Shown: positions 1 to 7,026, counted from the first letter of the stretch. The stretch is 10,175 nt of DNA from JANYHF01 sp031367715 (GCA_031367715.1 JANLQJ010000239.1:1-10175), one strand, 5' to 3'. A program made the numbers and translations. The notes: a model not told the origin generated them from the sequence alone.

Positions 1-78
1 CAGGACGTACGCGGCAAGCCTCTGTTTCAAAGCACTGTTTCCGAATTGCCAACTGCTGCAGGTCCCGATGGTTGGACA

Positions 79-103
79 GGTCCCGGCCTTCGCCGGGATG
101 ACG
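79..103. repeat. REP-like hairpin, CCCGGC-CTTC-GCCGGG type
   Basis: The sequence shows a perfect 6-bp stem (82-87 with 92-97) closed by CTTC and followed by ATGACG. Read on the other strand it is the CGTCAT-CCCGGCGAAGGCCGGG form that I recall as a common dispersed intergenic repeat in alphaproteobacteria. It lies about 100 bp beyond the hppA stop, outside the terminator. The flanking bases 1-78 stay open in more than one plus frame, but I see no recognisable protein there. Calling it a dispersed repeat is family knowledge; only one copy is visible here. Confidence 0.55.
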
Positions 104-141
104 AAAAATCGGAAACCATTTGAATGAGTCAGAACACTAGC

Positions 142-169
142 AAAAAGGCCCGGAGCATCGATCCGGGCC
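142..169 (-). terminator. Rho-independent terminator of hppA
   Basis: On the minus strand an 8-bp GC-rich stem (147-154 paired with 162-169, GGCCCGGA/TCCGGGCC) with a 7-nt loop is followed directly by five T (142-146 read as A on the plus strand). It starts about 33 bp after the hppA stop codon. This is a textbook intrinsic terminator in the correct orientation. Confidence 0.85.
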
Positions 170-201
170 CTGGTCGTTCAATGCTTGCAGCCTGCCGCAG
201 C

Positions 202-2331
202 CTACATATGCGACAGCACGGCCAGCAGCAACAGCGCCACGATGTTGGTGATCTTGATCAGCGGGTTGACTGCGGGGCCGGCCGTATCCTTGTAGGGGTC
301 ACCGACCGTATCGCCGGTGATGGCAGCCTTGTGGGCGTCTGAGCCCTTGCCGCCGAAATGGCCATCCTCGATGTACTTCTTGGCATTGTCCCAGGCGCCG
401 CCGCCCGCCGTCATGGAGATGGCGACGAACAGGCCGTTGACGATCACGCCCAGCAGCATGGCGCCGAGCGCCGCGAACGCCTCACCGGTACCCGCGATCC
501 AGCGCACGACGACAAAGCAGACGATCGGCGACAACACCGGCAACATCGACGGGATTATCATCTCGCGGATGGCGGCCTTGGTCAGCAGGTCGACGGCGCG
601 GGCATAGTCGGGCTTGTCCTTGCCGGTCATGATGCCCGGCTTCTCCTTGAACTGGCGGCGCACTTCCTCGACGATGGCACCGGCAGCGCGGCCAACCGCC
701 GTCATGGCCATGCCGCCGAACAGATACGGCAGCAGGCCGCCGAACAGCAGCCCAACCACGACATAGGGGTTCGATAGCGAAAAATCGACCGTGACGCCGT
801 GGAAGAACGAGCCGGGCGCGGCCTTGGCGGTGAAATACTTCAGGTCTTCGTTATAGGCCGCAAACAGCACCAGTGCGCCCAGGCCCGCCGAGCCGATGGC
901 GTAGCCCTTGGTGACGGCCTTGGTGGTGTTGCCGACCGCGTCGAGGGCGTCGGTGGTCTTGCGCGTCTCCTTCGGCAAACCCGCCATTTCGGCAATGCCG
1001 CCGGCATTGTCGGTGACCGGGCCGAAAGCGTCGAGCGCGACCACCATGCCGGCCAGCGCCAGCATGGTCGTGACCGAGATGGCAATGCCGAACAGGCCAG
1101 CCAACTTATAGGTGACGATGATGCCTGCGATGATGGCAAGCGCGGGAAGCGCCGTTGCTTCCAGCGAGACGGCAAGGCCCTGGATGACGTTGGTGCCGTG
1201 GCCGGTACGCGAGGCCTCGGCAATCGACTTCACCGGACGATAGCCGCTCCCCGTGTAGTACTCGGTGACGACGATGATGAGCGTCGTGACGCACAAGCCG
1301 GCCAGTCCGCACAAGAACAAGTCCATGCCGGTGAATTTCAGGCCATGGCTCAAGCCCTGCGGTTCGAGTATCGTCGAAAGACCAATCAGCCGGTCGGTGA
1401 CGACGTAGATGGCGATCAGCGACAGCAGGCCGGTGACGATAAAGCCGCGATACAGCGCGCCCATGATCGAATTATTGGCGCCCAGTTTCACAAAGAACGT
1501 ACCGATGATCGAGGTGACGACGCAGACCGCGCCAATCGCCATTGGATACATCATCATTGCGCTGACATTGGGTTGGCCCACGAAGTAGATCGAGGCCAGC
1601 ACCATGGTGGCAACCAGCGTCACGGCATAGGTCTCGAACAGGTCGGCAGCCATGCCAGCGCAATCGCCGACATTGTCGCCCACGTTGTCGGCAATGGTGG
1701 CCGGGTTGCGCGGATCATCCTCGGGAATGCCGGCTTCGACCTTGCCGACCAGATCGCCGCCAACGTCGGCGCCCTTGGTAAAGATGCCGCCGCCGAGACG
1801 GGCGAAGATCGAGATCAGCGAGGCGCCAAAGCCCAGCGAAACCAGCGCGTCAACCACGGTGCGCGAGGTCGGATCGAGGCCAGCGATCTGCGTCAGGATA
1901 TAGAAGTACACCGCCACGCCGAGCAGCGCCAAGCCGGCTACCAGCATGCCGGTAATGGCGCCTGACTTGAAGGCCATGCCCAGACCGTCAGCCAGGCTGA
2001 CGCTGGAGGCCTGCGCGGTGCGCACATTGGCGCGCACCGAAACCCACATGCCGATAAAGCCAGCAATGCCCGACAGGATGGCGCCAATGGCAAAGCCGAT
2101 TGCCTCGGGCCAGCCCAGGAAAACCGCGACCAGTGCGAAGATTGCGACACCGGCAACCGCGATGGTGCGGTACTGACGCGACAGGTAGGCTTGCGCGCCT
2201 TCCTGAATCGCGCCGGCGATCTCCTGCATCTTGGCGCTGCCTTGCGGCGCGGCTAGCAGGCTCTGGGTCGCCCAGGCTCCGTAAACGAGCGCAAGAGCGC
2301 CCAAGGCGATGATGGCCCACATCGTATGCAT
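202..2331 (-). CDS. hppA: K+-independent membrane H+-translocating pyrophosphatase
   Basis: This is an integral membrane ion pump that hydrolyses pyrophosphate and moves protons across the inner membrane. The product has 709 residues, near the usual length for bacterial H+-PPases. The substrate-binding motif with GADVGGDLVGKVE lies at about 187-199, DNVGDNVGDCAGMAADLFE at 215-233, DNAGGIAEMAGLP at 441-453, and a C-terminal GDTVGDPYKDTAGP at 673-686. In GNTTKA (467-472) a lysine at 471 occupies the position that is alanine in K+-dependent enzymes, so the K+-independent subclass is expected. Many hydrophobic helices fill the rest. ATG at 2331 is preferred because GGGGA lies 9 nt upstream; a second ATG at 2322 lacks such a site. 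A terminator follows the stop. The identification is firm; coupling to biosynthetic PPi disposal or stress tolerance is inferred from the family. Confidence 0.97.
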   Translation of the reverse strand: MHTMWAIIALGALALVYGAWATQSLLAAPQGSAKMQEIAGAIQEGAQAYLSRQYRTIAVAGVAIFALVAVFLGWPEAIGFAIGAILSGIAGFIGMWVSVRANVRTAQASSVSLADGLGMAFKSGAITGMLVAGLALLGVAVYFYILTQIAGLDPTSRTVVDALVSLGFGASLISIFARLGGGIFTKGADVGGDLVGKVEAGIPEDDPRNPATIADNVGDNVGDCAGMAADLFETYAVTLVATMVLASIYFVGQPNVSAMMMYPMAIGAVCVVTSIIGTFFVKLGANNSIMGALYRGFIVTGLLSLIAIYVVTDRLIGLSTILEPQGLSHGLKFTGMDLFLCGLAGLCVTTLIIVVTEYYTGSGYRPVKSIAEASRTGHGTNVIQGLAVSLEATALPALAIIAGIIVTYKLAGLFGIAISVTTMLALAGMVVALDAFGPVTDNAGGIAEMAGLPKETRKTTDALDAVGNTTKAVTKGYAIGSAGLGALVLFAAYNEDLKYFTAKAAPGSFFHGVTVDFSLSNPYVVVGLLFGGLLPYLFGGMAMTAVGRAAGAIVEEVRRQFKEKPGIMTGKDKPDYARAVDLLTKAAIREMIIPSMLPVLSPIVCFVVVRWIAGTGEAFAALGAMLLGVIVNGLFVAISMTAGGGAWDNAKKYIEDGHFGGKGSDAHKAAITGDTVGDPYKDTAGPAVNPLIKITNIVALLLLAVLSHM

Positions 2332-2487
2332 GGCTGTTAGTCCCCGTGCTTAGGCGTCCCCGAAAGGGAATCGACGCTGGTATGCTGATCGCTGGATGAC
2401 GCGGTTCGGTGGGCTGAACAGTCGCACATTAGGCAGTGCTGACCGGGCAGGGCCCTCCGATCCAAGGAAATTCGAGGCCGGACCATG

Positions 2488-2516
2488 GCAAAATTGCCGG
2501 AGCCAGGCAATGTCAA
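2488..2516 (-). promoter_or_regulatory. Possible hppA promoter overlapping an inverted repeat
   Basis: On the minus strand a perfect TTGACA (2511-2516) is followed after 17 bp by a weak -10 TTTTGC (2488-2493), giving a leader of about 150 nt for hppA. The spacer holds an inverted repeat, ATTGCC (2493-2498) with GGCAAT (2506-2511), which could be an operator. Because T residues follow it on the minus strand, it could also be a weak terminator for gloA, which ends at 2605. Both readings are inference. Confidence 0.35.
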
Positions 2517-2604
2517 GTGGCGCGAGATTGCGTCTCGCACGGTGGGCGAAGAGTCGCGGGTGCGAGCTGTTCTGGCGGTTTTGACGGAGAGACGAGTTGT
2601 GTCC

Positions 2605-3045
2605 CTACCACGCCCCGGTGTTCGGCATCGATTTCCACGGCTCGGCCGGCGGCAGCGATCCGCCCTTCTGCAGAATTTCGATCGAGATATTGTCGGGCGA
2701 GCGCACAAACGCCATGTGGCCGTCGCGCGGCGGCCGGTTGATGGTCACGCCCGCCTTCATCAGCCGATCGCACAAGGCGTAGATATCGTCGACCTCATAT
2801 GCCAGATGGCCGAAATTGCGAGCGCCACTATATTCCTCGGGGTCCCAGTTGTAGGTCAGCTCAAGCAACTTGGACTGATCCAGGCTTGAGGCCTTGGCAT
2901 CGGCGGGTCCGGCCAGGAACACCAGAGTATAACGACCCTTCTCATTGGTCATGCGGTGTGTCTCGACCAGGCCGAACTGACCGCAATAGAACTCCAGCGA
3001 CTGCTCGAGATTGGTCACTCGCACCATTGTGTGCAGATACCGCAT
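2605..3045 (-). CDS. gloA: Lactoylglutathione lyase (glyoxalase I)
   Basis: This cytosolic metalloenzyme converts the methylglyoxal-glutathione hemithioacetal to S-lactoylglutathione, the first step of glutathione-dependent methylglyoxal detoxification. The 146-residue product has the VOC fold pattern of two similar halves. It begins MRYLHTMVRV, like E. coli GloA, and carries LELTYNW at about 61-67. The four expected metal ligands are in place: H5, E62, H80 and E123. It is about ten residues longer than E. coli GloA, with extra sequence around residues 48-58 and at the C-terminus. The ATG at 3045 has AGGGAAGG 7 nt upstream, a strong ribosome site. It shares strand with hppA, but the 273-bp gap and separate promoter candidates argue against one operon. 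Another VOC-family reaction is possible, but the ligand set and the TYNW motif favour GloA. Confidence 0.92.
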   Translation of the reverse strand: MRYLHTMVRVTNLEQSLEFYCGQFGLVETHRMTNEKGRYTLVFLAGPADAKASSLDQSKLLELTYNWDPEEYSGARNFGHLAYEVDDIYALCDRLMKAGVTINRPPRDGHMAFVRSPDNISIEILQKGGSLPPAEPWKSMPNTGAW

Positions 3046-3079
3046 GGCCTAGCCTTCCCTGTTTGGCGATGATGGTGCC

Positions 3080-3108
3080 GGGATAGCAGTCCACTTCGGA
3101 CCTGGCAA
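3080..3108 (-). promoter_or_regulatory. Probable gloA promoter
   Basis: On the minus strand TTGCCA (3103-3108, five of six consensus bases) is separated by exactly 17 bp from TATCCC (3080-3085). This would start transcription near 3073 and leave a leader of about 28 nt before the gloA ATG at 3045. The spacer contains a small GTCC/GGAC inverted repeat. The element is read by eye; no start site is known. Confidence 0.5.
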
Positions 3109-3415
3109 CGGCGCCGCCGGCAGAGTAGCTCGAACTGGCGCATCCTCGACTTGTTGCAATTGCGTCACAATATACGTGGGTTCAACACGTCCTATCGATG
3201 CCATGGTGCGTGCGCCGCAACACCACCGTCTGAAACAAAAAAATCCCTTCTTTTCCGATAGCTTGACGTCATGTGCTCAGACGCCGCTGAACACCCATGG
3301 AATAAGCCCGAAGGGGAAGTGTGGAGAATTCCGCCATCTCGGAAACAAACTGCTGGCGAGAGAGCGCCGCGATGCTATCTTTACGTCATCAAACGCTGAG
3401 TCGTTGATTCGGGGG

Positions 3416-3435
3416 TTGAGGACAGAGTTCCTCAA
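3416..3435 (+). promoter_or_regulatory. Hairpin in the 5' leader of the cold-shock gene
   Basis: TTGAGGA (3416-3422) and TCCTCAA (3429-3435) form a perfect 7-bp stem with a 6-nt loop, 51 bp before the cold-shock ATG. No T run follows, so it is not a standard terminator. Cold-shock mRNAs often have long structured leaders that control translation with temperature; applying that here is inference. Confidence 0.4.
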
Positions 3436-3486
3436 GGATCGGCGGCCAGGGGGCACAGTACACACTAGTATGCGGGGACCAGCATA

Positions 3487-4080
3487 ATGCCAACGAAAGC
3501 AACTCCTGAGGCATCCAACATGCTCGGCGTCGACAGAACTGTCGTCGGCGATGAGATACCGGTCGATTTCATTGAAGTCGCGGGAATGATCAAGTGGTTT
3601 GATGCTTCTAAGGGCTATGGCTTCATCATCCCCGATGGCGGCGGCGAGGACGTGCTGTTGCACGTCACCTGCCTGCGGGCAGGTGGTTTCCAGACCGCTT
3701 ATGAAGGCGCTCGCGTGGTAACGCAAGTGCTGCGCCGGCCCAAGGGTCTGCAGGCCTTCCGCATCCTCGACATGGATGAATCGACCGCCGTACATCCGAG
3801 CCAGTTGCCGCAGCGCACCCATGTTCAGGTCGAACCTGAGAGTGAATGGGAACGCGCGATGGTCAAGTGGTTCAACCGCATCCGGGGCTTTGGCTTCCTG
3901 ACGCGCGGCGATGGCACACCGGACATCTTCGTTCACATGGAAACGTTGCGCCGGTTCGGCTTTACAGAACTGCGTCCCGGACAGTATGTAATGGTGCGCT
4001 TTGGCGGTGGGTCCAAAGGCAGCATGGCAGCCGAGCTGAAGCCCGATGGCGCACAACCGCGCAATATGCAACAGAACTGA
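3487..4080 (+). CDS. Double cold-shock-domain RNA/ssDNA-binding protein
   Basis: The 197-residue product holds two complete cold-shock domains. The first spans about 32-97, with WFD at 37-39, RNP1-like KGYGFI at 42-47 and RNP2-like VLLHVT at 56-61. The second spans about 122-185, with WFN at 128-130, RGFGFL at 133-138 and DIFVHM at 146-151. Such two-domain proteins of about 190 residues are typical of Rhizobiales; single-domain CspA is about 70. They bind single-stranded nucleic acid in the cytoplasm and are thought to act as RNA chaperones. The ATG at 3487 has GGGGA 8 nt upstream. The N-terminal 30 residues are not conserved in sequence style and look disordered. The stop overlaps the start of the DUF192 gene by 35 bp, suggesting co-transcription. 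Cold induction is plausible from the long leader but not shown. Confidence 0.93.
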   Translation: MPTKATPEASNMLGVDRTVVGDEIPVDFIEVAGMIKWFDASKGYGFIIPDGGGEDVLLHVTCLRAGGFQTAYEGARVVTQVLRRPKGLQAFRILDMDESTAVHPSQLPQRTHVQVEPESEWERAMVKWFNRIRGFGFLTRGDGTPDIFVHMETLRRFGFTELRPGQYVMVRFGGGSKGSMAAELKPDGAQPRNMQQN

Positions 4081-4615
4081 GTCGAGCCCATTTATCGGCT
4101 CGGGGCAGCTACCCAGACACAGAAAACGGCAGAGGGTCGCGCTTGCGGCCCTTTTCGCATTGTGCTGGCTCGGCACGCTGGTACTTGGCTCGACGCGTGG
4201 CGCGAATCAGGCCCAGGCTGACGGCATGCGGCGCGAATCCATCACCCTCACAACCCAGGCCGGCCCCAAGACCATTTCGGCCGAGATCGCCAAATCGGCG
4301 CCCGAGCAGGAGCAGGGCCTGATGTTCCGCACGCATATCGGCGACGACGACGGCATGCTGTTCGTCTATGGCAAGCCGCAAGAGATCAACATGTGGATGC
4401 GCAACACCTACATCGCGCTCGACATGGTGTTCATCGGCGCCGATGGCCGGGTCGCCCGCATCGAGGAGCATGCCGAACCACTGTCTGATCGGGTGATTTC
4501 CTCGGGTGCGATGGTCCTGTCGGTGCTTGAGTTGAAGGCTGGCACGGCGCGCCGCCTCGGCCTGCAGCGCGGCGACAGCATTGCCGCCCCATCCTTGCCG
4601 GCAATCGCCCCCTGA
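4046..4615 (+). CDS. Exported DUF192 family protein
   Basis: This 189-residue protein has a basic N-terminus (RHRKRQR at about 24-30) and a hydrophobic stretch at about 31-49, so it is either secreted to the periplasm or anchored in the inner membrane. The DUF192 domain covers about 64-180, with GLMFR at 91-95, GMLF at 103-106, MWMRNTYIALDMVFI at 116-130, VLELKAG at 160-166 and LQRGD near 173-177. The family has a small beta-barrel fold with no agreed biochemical role. The start lies inside the cold-shock gene (35-bp overlap) with only a weak GAG-like site upstream. I found no better in-frame ATG or GTG before the hydrophobic segment, so translation is probably coupled to the upstream gene. 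tRNA-Pro follows 71 bp later. DUF192 next to a complex I accessory gene recurs in Rhizobiales as I recall; a functional link is unproven. Confidence 0.9.
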   Translation: MAHNRAICNRTESSPFIGSGQLPRHRKRQRVALAALFALCWLGTLVLGSTRGANQAQADGMRRESITLTTQAGPKTISAEIAKSAPEQEQGLMFRTHIGDDDGMLFVYGKPQEINMWMRNTYIALDMVFIGADGRVARIEEHAEPLSDRVISSGAMVLSVLELKAGTARRLGLQRGDSIAAPSLPAIAP

Positions 4616-4637
4616 CCATGGGGCCCCGCCAGCCTGC

Positions 4638-4668
4638 TTGACGCCAGGGCGGCAAACGGGCACATCAT
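4638..4668 (+). promoter_or_regulatory. Possible tRNA-Pro promoter
   Basis: TTGACG at 4638-4643 (five of six consensus bases) lies about 50 bp before the tRNA. The best -10 is CATCAT at 4663-4668, but its 19-bp spacing is long; CACATC at 17 bp fits less well. A start near 4675 would leave a short 5' trailer. Read by eye, moderate to low confidence. Confidence 0.35.
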
Positions 4669-4686
4669 GAGGCTTGTTCGCACCTT

Positions 4687-4763
4687 CGGGGCATAGCTCA
4701 GCCTGGTAGAGCACCTGCTTTGGGAGCAGGGGGTCGCGAGTTCGAATCCCGCTGCCCCGACCA
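4687..4763 (+). tRNA. tRNA-Pro (anticodon UGG)
   Basis: A complete cloverleaf is visible. The acceptor stem pairs CGGGGCA (4687-4693) with TGCCCCG (4753-4759), the discriminator is A4760 and CCA is encoded at 4761-4763. The anticodon stem is CCTGC/GCAGG with loop TTTGGGA, placing anticodon TGG at 4721-4723. The T loop has TTCGAAT. Anticodon UGG reads CCA and, by wobble, other proline codons. C at position 1 is typical of proline tRNAs. No terminator follows; the next gene begins 50 bp downstream, so the tRNA may be cut from a transcript that also carries that gene. Confidence 0.97.
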
Positions 4764-4813
4764 TGCGTTGTAACTTTCGTCGTTTCGCCCATTGCCGACA
4801 CCGGGACTTCCTC

Positions 4814-5119
4814 ATGGCCGCTCGCATCTACAAGCCGTCCAGGACCGCCATGCAATCGGGATCGGCGCGCTCCAAGGACTGGGTGCTTGAGTTCGAACCG
4901 GCCAGCGCGCGCGTGGTCGATCCGCTGATGGGCTGGATCTCATCGGGCGATACCGATACCCAACTGAAGCTGGAGTTTCAGACCAAAGACGAGGCGATCG
5001 CCTATGCCACGCGCAATGGCATCGCCGTTACGGTGCTCGAACCTGCCCCGCATAAGCGGCAGAACAAGACCTATTCCGACAATTTCAAATTCGGCCGCAT
5101 CGGCATCTGGACGCATTAG
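4814..5119 (+). CDS. NADH:ubiquinone oxidoreductase accessory subunit, NDUFS4 (18 kDa) type
   Basis: This 101-residue protein matches the ETC complex I subunit family (PF04800 type), homologous to mitochondrial NDUFS4. That subunit sits on the peripheral arm of complex I near the NADH-oxidising module and helps its stability. Visible family traits are ARIYKPSRTAMQSG at 3-16, a central DPLMGWISSGDTDTQ at 36-50, EFQTKDEAIAYATRNG at 54-69 and the C-terminal YSDNFKFGR followed by WTH at the end. The open frame extends back to 4763, where the A of the tRNA CCA starts an ATG. However, the ATG at 4814 gives the conserved N-terminus, and the added residues would be encoded by the tRNA end, so 4814 is chosen. 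Its ribosome site is weak (GGGA). This lineage-typical subunit is found in alphaproteobacteria and mitochondria. REP-like elements follow immediately. Confidence 0.9.
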   Translation: MAARIYKPSRTAMQSGSARSKDWVLEFEPASARVVDPLMGWISSGDTDTQLKLEFQTKDEAIAYATRNGIAVTVLEPAPHKRQNKTYSDNFKFGRIGIWTH

Positions 5120-5123
5120 CGTG

Positions 5124-5174
5124 CGATTCTTTGCTGGTGCATGGCGACCCCCGTCCGGGAGGCGACCGCCATGC
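5124..5174 (+). repeat. REP-like palindromic element, forward copy
   Basis: The tag GATTCTTTG lies at 5125-5133, followed by an imperfect palindrome. The outer arms GCATGGCG (5139-5146) and CGCCATGC (5167-5174) pair perfectly over 8 bp and enclose a GC-rich core related to CTCCC-TCC-GGGAG. It belongs to the same family as the array at 9340-9690, sharing the tag, the GGCGAC junction and the CCGGGAG core. It begins 4 bp after the complex I subunit gene. Confidence 0.75.
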
Positions 5175-5178
5175 GCGG

Positions 5179-5216
5179 CTTGCGGCCGCCTCCCGGAACG
5201 GGAGTCGCGAGCGACC
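5179..5216 (-). repeat. REP-like element, inverted partner copy
   Basis: Bases 5182-5208 are nearly the reverse complement of 5144-5169: 26 versus 27 nt, with two mismatches and one extra base. The two elements therefore face each other across about 12 bp and could form one long hairpin. The GATTCTTTG tag is missing or eroded on this side. In an mRNA the pair could act as a 3' end stabiliser or terminator for the complex I gene; that is inference. Confidence 0.7.
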
Positions 5217-5259
5217 ATGAGGACTCTGTGAACTGAGGACGCGCTGCCAGCGTATCCCG

Positions 5260-5288
5260 TTGACTCCTGTCCCGTTCGGGATCGGAAT
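5260..5288 (+). promoter_or_regulatory. Possible promoter for the DUF4864-MFS pair
   Basis: TTGACT (5260-5265) is followed after 17 bp by a weak -10, CGGAAT (5283-5288). The spacer contains the palindrome TCCCGTTCGGGA (5270-5281), a possible operator. A ribosome site (AGGGAG, 5314-5319) lies further downstream. The -10 is poor, so confidence is low. Confidence 0.3.
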
Positions 5289-5326
5289 GGGATTTCGCCG
5301 CAGCAGCGACCTCAGGGAGCCACGCC

Positions 5327-5755
5327 ATGTTGAGTTTGTTCCGCACCTTCCTATGCTTTGCCCTTCTTGCTTTTGCAGTGCCAACCGTGCCGGCATGCGC
5401 CGCCGACGCTTCGGCCGCAGAAGTCCAGACCATCATTACCGGTCAGATCGAGGCGTTCCGGCACGATGACGGCGCCAAGGCCTACTCCTTTGCCAGTCGC
5501 GATATCCAGATGATGTTTCCGAACCCGGACATGTTCATGAACATGGTGCGCTCGGGCTATGCTGCGGTCTATCATCCCCAGCAGTTCCAGTTCGGGCCGT
5601 TCTCGACCAACGGCGATAGGCTGCAGCAGATCGTCGAGATCACTGCCGCCGATGGCACCGCCTGGACGGCTGAGTACTCGCTGTCGCGCGCGCCCGACGG
5701 CACACTGAAGATCACTGGCTGCCGCCTCAGCAAGCGACCGGGTGTCGGGGCCTGA
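5327..5755 (+). CDS. Secreted DUF4864 family protein
   Basis: The 142-residue product starts with a clear Sec signal peptide: a short basic n-region (R6), a hydrophobic core to about residue 20 and an A-C-A cleavage site around 23-25. The mature part of about 117 residues matches the DUF4864 pattern. It has QIEAFRHDDGAKAYSFAS at 40-57, MFMNMVRSGYAAVYHP at 69-84, then DGTAWTAEYSLSRAPDG at 109-125 and a closing KITGCRL. This family resembles the small NTF2-like alpha+beta fold, but no activity is known. The ATG is supported by AGGGAG 7 nt upstream. The MFS gene begins 32 bp after the stop, so the two are probably one transcript. Periplasmic location is predicted; the function is not assigned. 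Confidence 0.85.
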   Translation: MLSLFRTFLCFALLAFAVPTVPACAADASAAEVQTIITGQIEAFRHDDGAKAYSFASRDIQMMFPNPDMFMNMVRSGYAAVYHPQQFQFGPFSTNGDRLQQIVEITAADGTAWTAEYSLSRAPDGTLKITGCRLSKRPGVGA

Positions 5756-5787
5756 GGCACGGCAGGCAGGCAAGCGATAAGTGGGAT

Positions 5788-6981
5788 ATGCCCAAGGCAG
5801 CGGCTGATTCAATGACGGCCGCCAGCCTGTTCCGGCGCATGTCGCTGTTCTATGCGGCGTCCTTCCTCATTTTAGGGTTCAACGGCCCCTATTTCCCGGT
5901 CTGGCTGGCGGGGCAGGGCTACTCGCCCGGGCTGGTCGGCGTCATTTTGTCGATACCGATGTTCGTGCGCGTGATCGGCACGCCGTTGTTGACCTTCCTG
6001 GCCGACCGGCAGGGCAACCATCGAGCCATGGTGCTGATCCTGTTGGCCTTGAGCCTGGTCGGCTTCGGCGCTCCGATGCTGCTGCCAGGCCTGGCAGGCG
6101 TGGCGATCCTCACGCTCGTCAACGCCATTGCCTATCCCGCCATCATACCGCTGTCCGAGACCTTCGCGCTGGCGGGTGTGCATCGCTTCGGCCTCGACTA
6201 CGGGCGCATGCGCATGTGGGGCTCGATCGCCTTCGTGCTTGCCAATCTTGCCGGCGGCACGGCACTGGTACGCTTTGGCCCCGATGTCATCCTGCAGCTG
6301 ATCCTGATCGCCATGGCGCTGACGTTTGTGGTCAGCCTGCTGCTGCCAGGCGACAGCGACGCCAATGCGTCCGGTCAGCGCGTGCAGTTCAATGACATGG
6401 CGGTGCTGCTGGCCGACCGCCGCTATGCCGCGCTGCTTTTGACGGCCGCCACCATCCAATGCTCGCACGGCGTGCTGAGCGCGTTTGCCAGCTTGTCGTG
6501 GCAGGCGCGCGGCATCCCGGAAGATGTCATCGGCCTGCTGTGGGCGATCGGCGTGATCGCCGAGGTGCTGATGATGGCCTTTGCACGCCGCATGTTGTCG
6601 CGTTTTGGTACCGCCGGCCTGCTGGTGATCGGCGGCAGCGCGGCGCTGAGACGCTGGATTCTGCTCGGGTTCGATCCGCCGCTGGCCCTGTTGTTTCCGT
6701 TGCAGGCGCTGCATGGCTTGAGCTTTGGCGCTACCCACATCGGCGCCATGAACGAGCTGTCACGCTCGGTGCCACAACGGCTGTCGGCAACCGCGCAAGG
6801 GCTCTATGCGGCCGCGACGGCTGGAATCGCTTCGGGCACCGTGGTGATGGCCTCGGGACCGCTCTATGCACACTTCGGCGTGCGATCGTACTGGGTGATG
6901 GCGCTGATCGCGGCGCTGGGCTTAGGGCTGGCGGTACGATTCCGGCGCACTGGTGGAGTAGCGCTCAGACCTCTTCACTGA
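5788..6981 (+). CDS. MFS transporter, MFS_1-like (HcaT/nucleoside-porter-like)
   Basis: This 397-residue inner-membrane protein has alternating hydrophobic segments, consistent with about 12 helices. The MFS loop 2-3 signature appears as LADRQGNHRA at 71-80. The N-terminal FYAASFLILGFNGPYFPVWL at 21-40, followed by short loops, resembles the MFS_1_like group that includes the 3-phenylpropionate transporter HcaT. Substrate and direction cannot be read from the sequence. The ATG at 5788 overlaps a GGGA that is too close to serve it; ATG at 5812 (residue 9) is an alternative without a better site. It follows the DUF4864 gene by 32 bp and converges with parC, with only 45 bp between stops and no visible terminator. 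Confidence 0.87.
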   Translation: MPKAAADSMTAASLFRRMSLFYAASFLILGFNGPYFPVWLAGQGYSPGLVGVILSIPMFVRVIGTPLLTFLADRQGNHRAMVLILLALSLVGFGAPMLLPGLAGVAILTLVNAIAYPAIIPLSETFALAGVHRFGLDYGRMRMWGSIAFVLANLAGGTALVRFGPDVILQLILIAMALTFVVSLLLPGDSDANASGQRVQFNDMAVLLADRRYAALLLTAATIQCSHGVLSAFASLSWQARGIPEDVIGLLWAIGVIAEVLMMAFARRMLSRFGTAGLLVIGGSAALRRWILLGFDPPLALLFPLQALHGLSFGATHIGAMNELSRSVPQRLSATAQGLYAAATAGIASGTVVMASGPLYAHFGVRSYWVMALIAALGLGLAVRFRRTGGVALRPLH

Positions 6982-7026
6982 TGGGGTCGGACCGCACCTC
7001 CGCTACTGGCAAAGGATGTTGAGCAA

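Larger units (their letters stand above)
3046..3486. other. Divergent intergenic region between gloA and the cold-shock gene
   Basis: There is no convincing gene here. A plus-strand open frame at 3176-3487 lacks recognisable domains and a good ribosome site. The region holds the gloA promoter (3080-3108), a perfect GCAATTGC palindrome at 3156-3163 in an AT-richer patch, and candidate plus-strand promoter parts: TTGACG at 3263-3268 without a clear -10, and CTGGCG-17-TATCTT at 3353-3381. It ends in the structured leader of the cold-shock gene. Base composition here is less GC-rich than in the neighbouring genes, fitting regulatory DNA. Confidence 0.6.

Noticed and set aside
1..123. Possible C-terminal fragment of a plus-strand gene at the left edge
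   Set aside because: The frame is open to a TGA at 121-123, but it runs through the REP-like hairpin and shows no recognisable protein; a second plus frame is open as well.
2485..2889. Plus-strand open frame MAKLPEPGNVKW... upstream of and over gloA
   Set aside because: It overlaps gloA antisense and has no family resemblance; the free part is more likely hppA regulatory DNA.
3176..3487. 103-residue plus-strand open frame in the divergent region
   Set aside because: No domain, no good ribosome site, and it covers the likely promoter and leader of the cold-shock gene.
3277..4176. 299-residue minus-strand open frame
   Set aside because: It is antisense to the double cold-shock gene and shows no domain features.
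4109..4855. 248-residue minus-strand open frame across DUF192 and tRNA-Pro
   Set aside because: It is antisense to a recognisable gene and reads through a tRNA, which real genes do not normally do.
5261..5285. Third copy of the REP-like family (GACTCC...TCCCGTTCGGGA)
   Set aside because: Only the short core is similar; the tag and outer arms are missing, so chance or promoter structure explains it as well.
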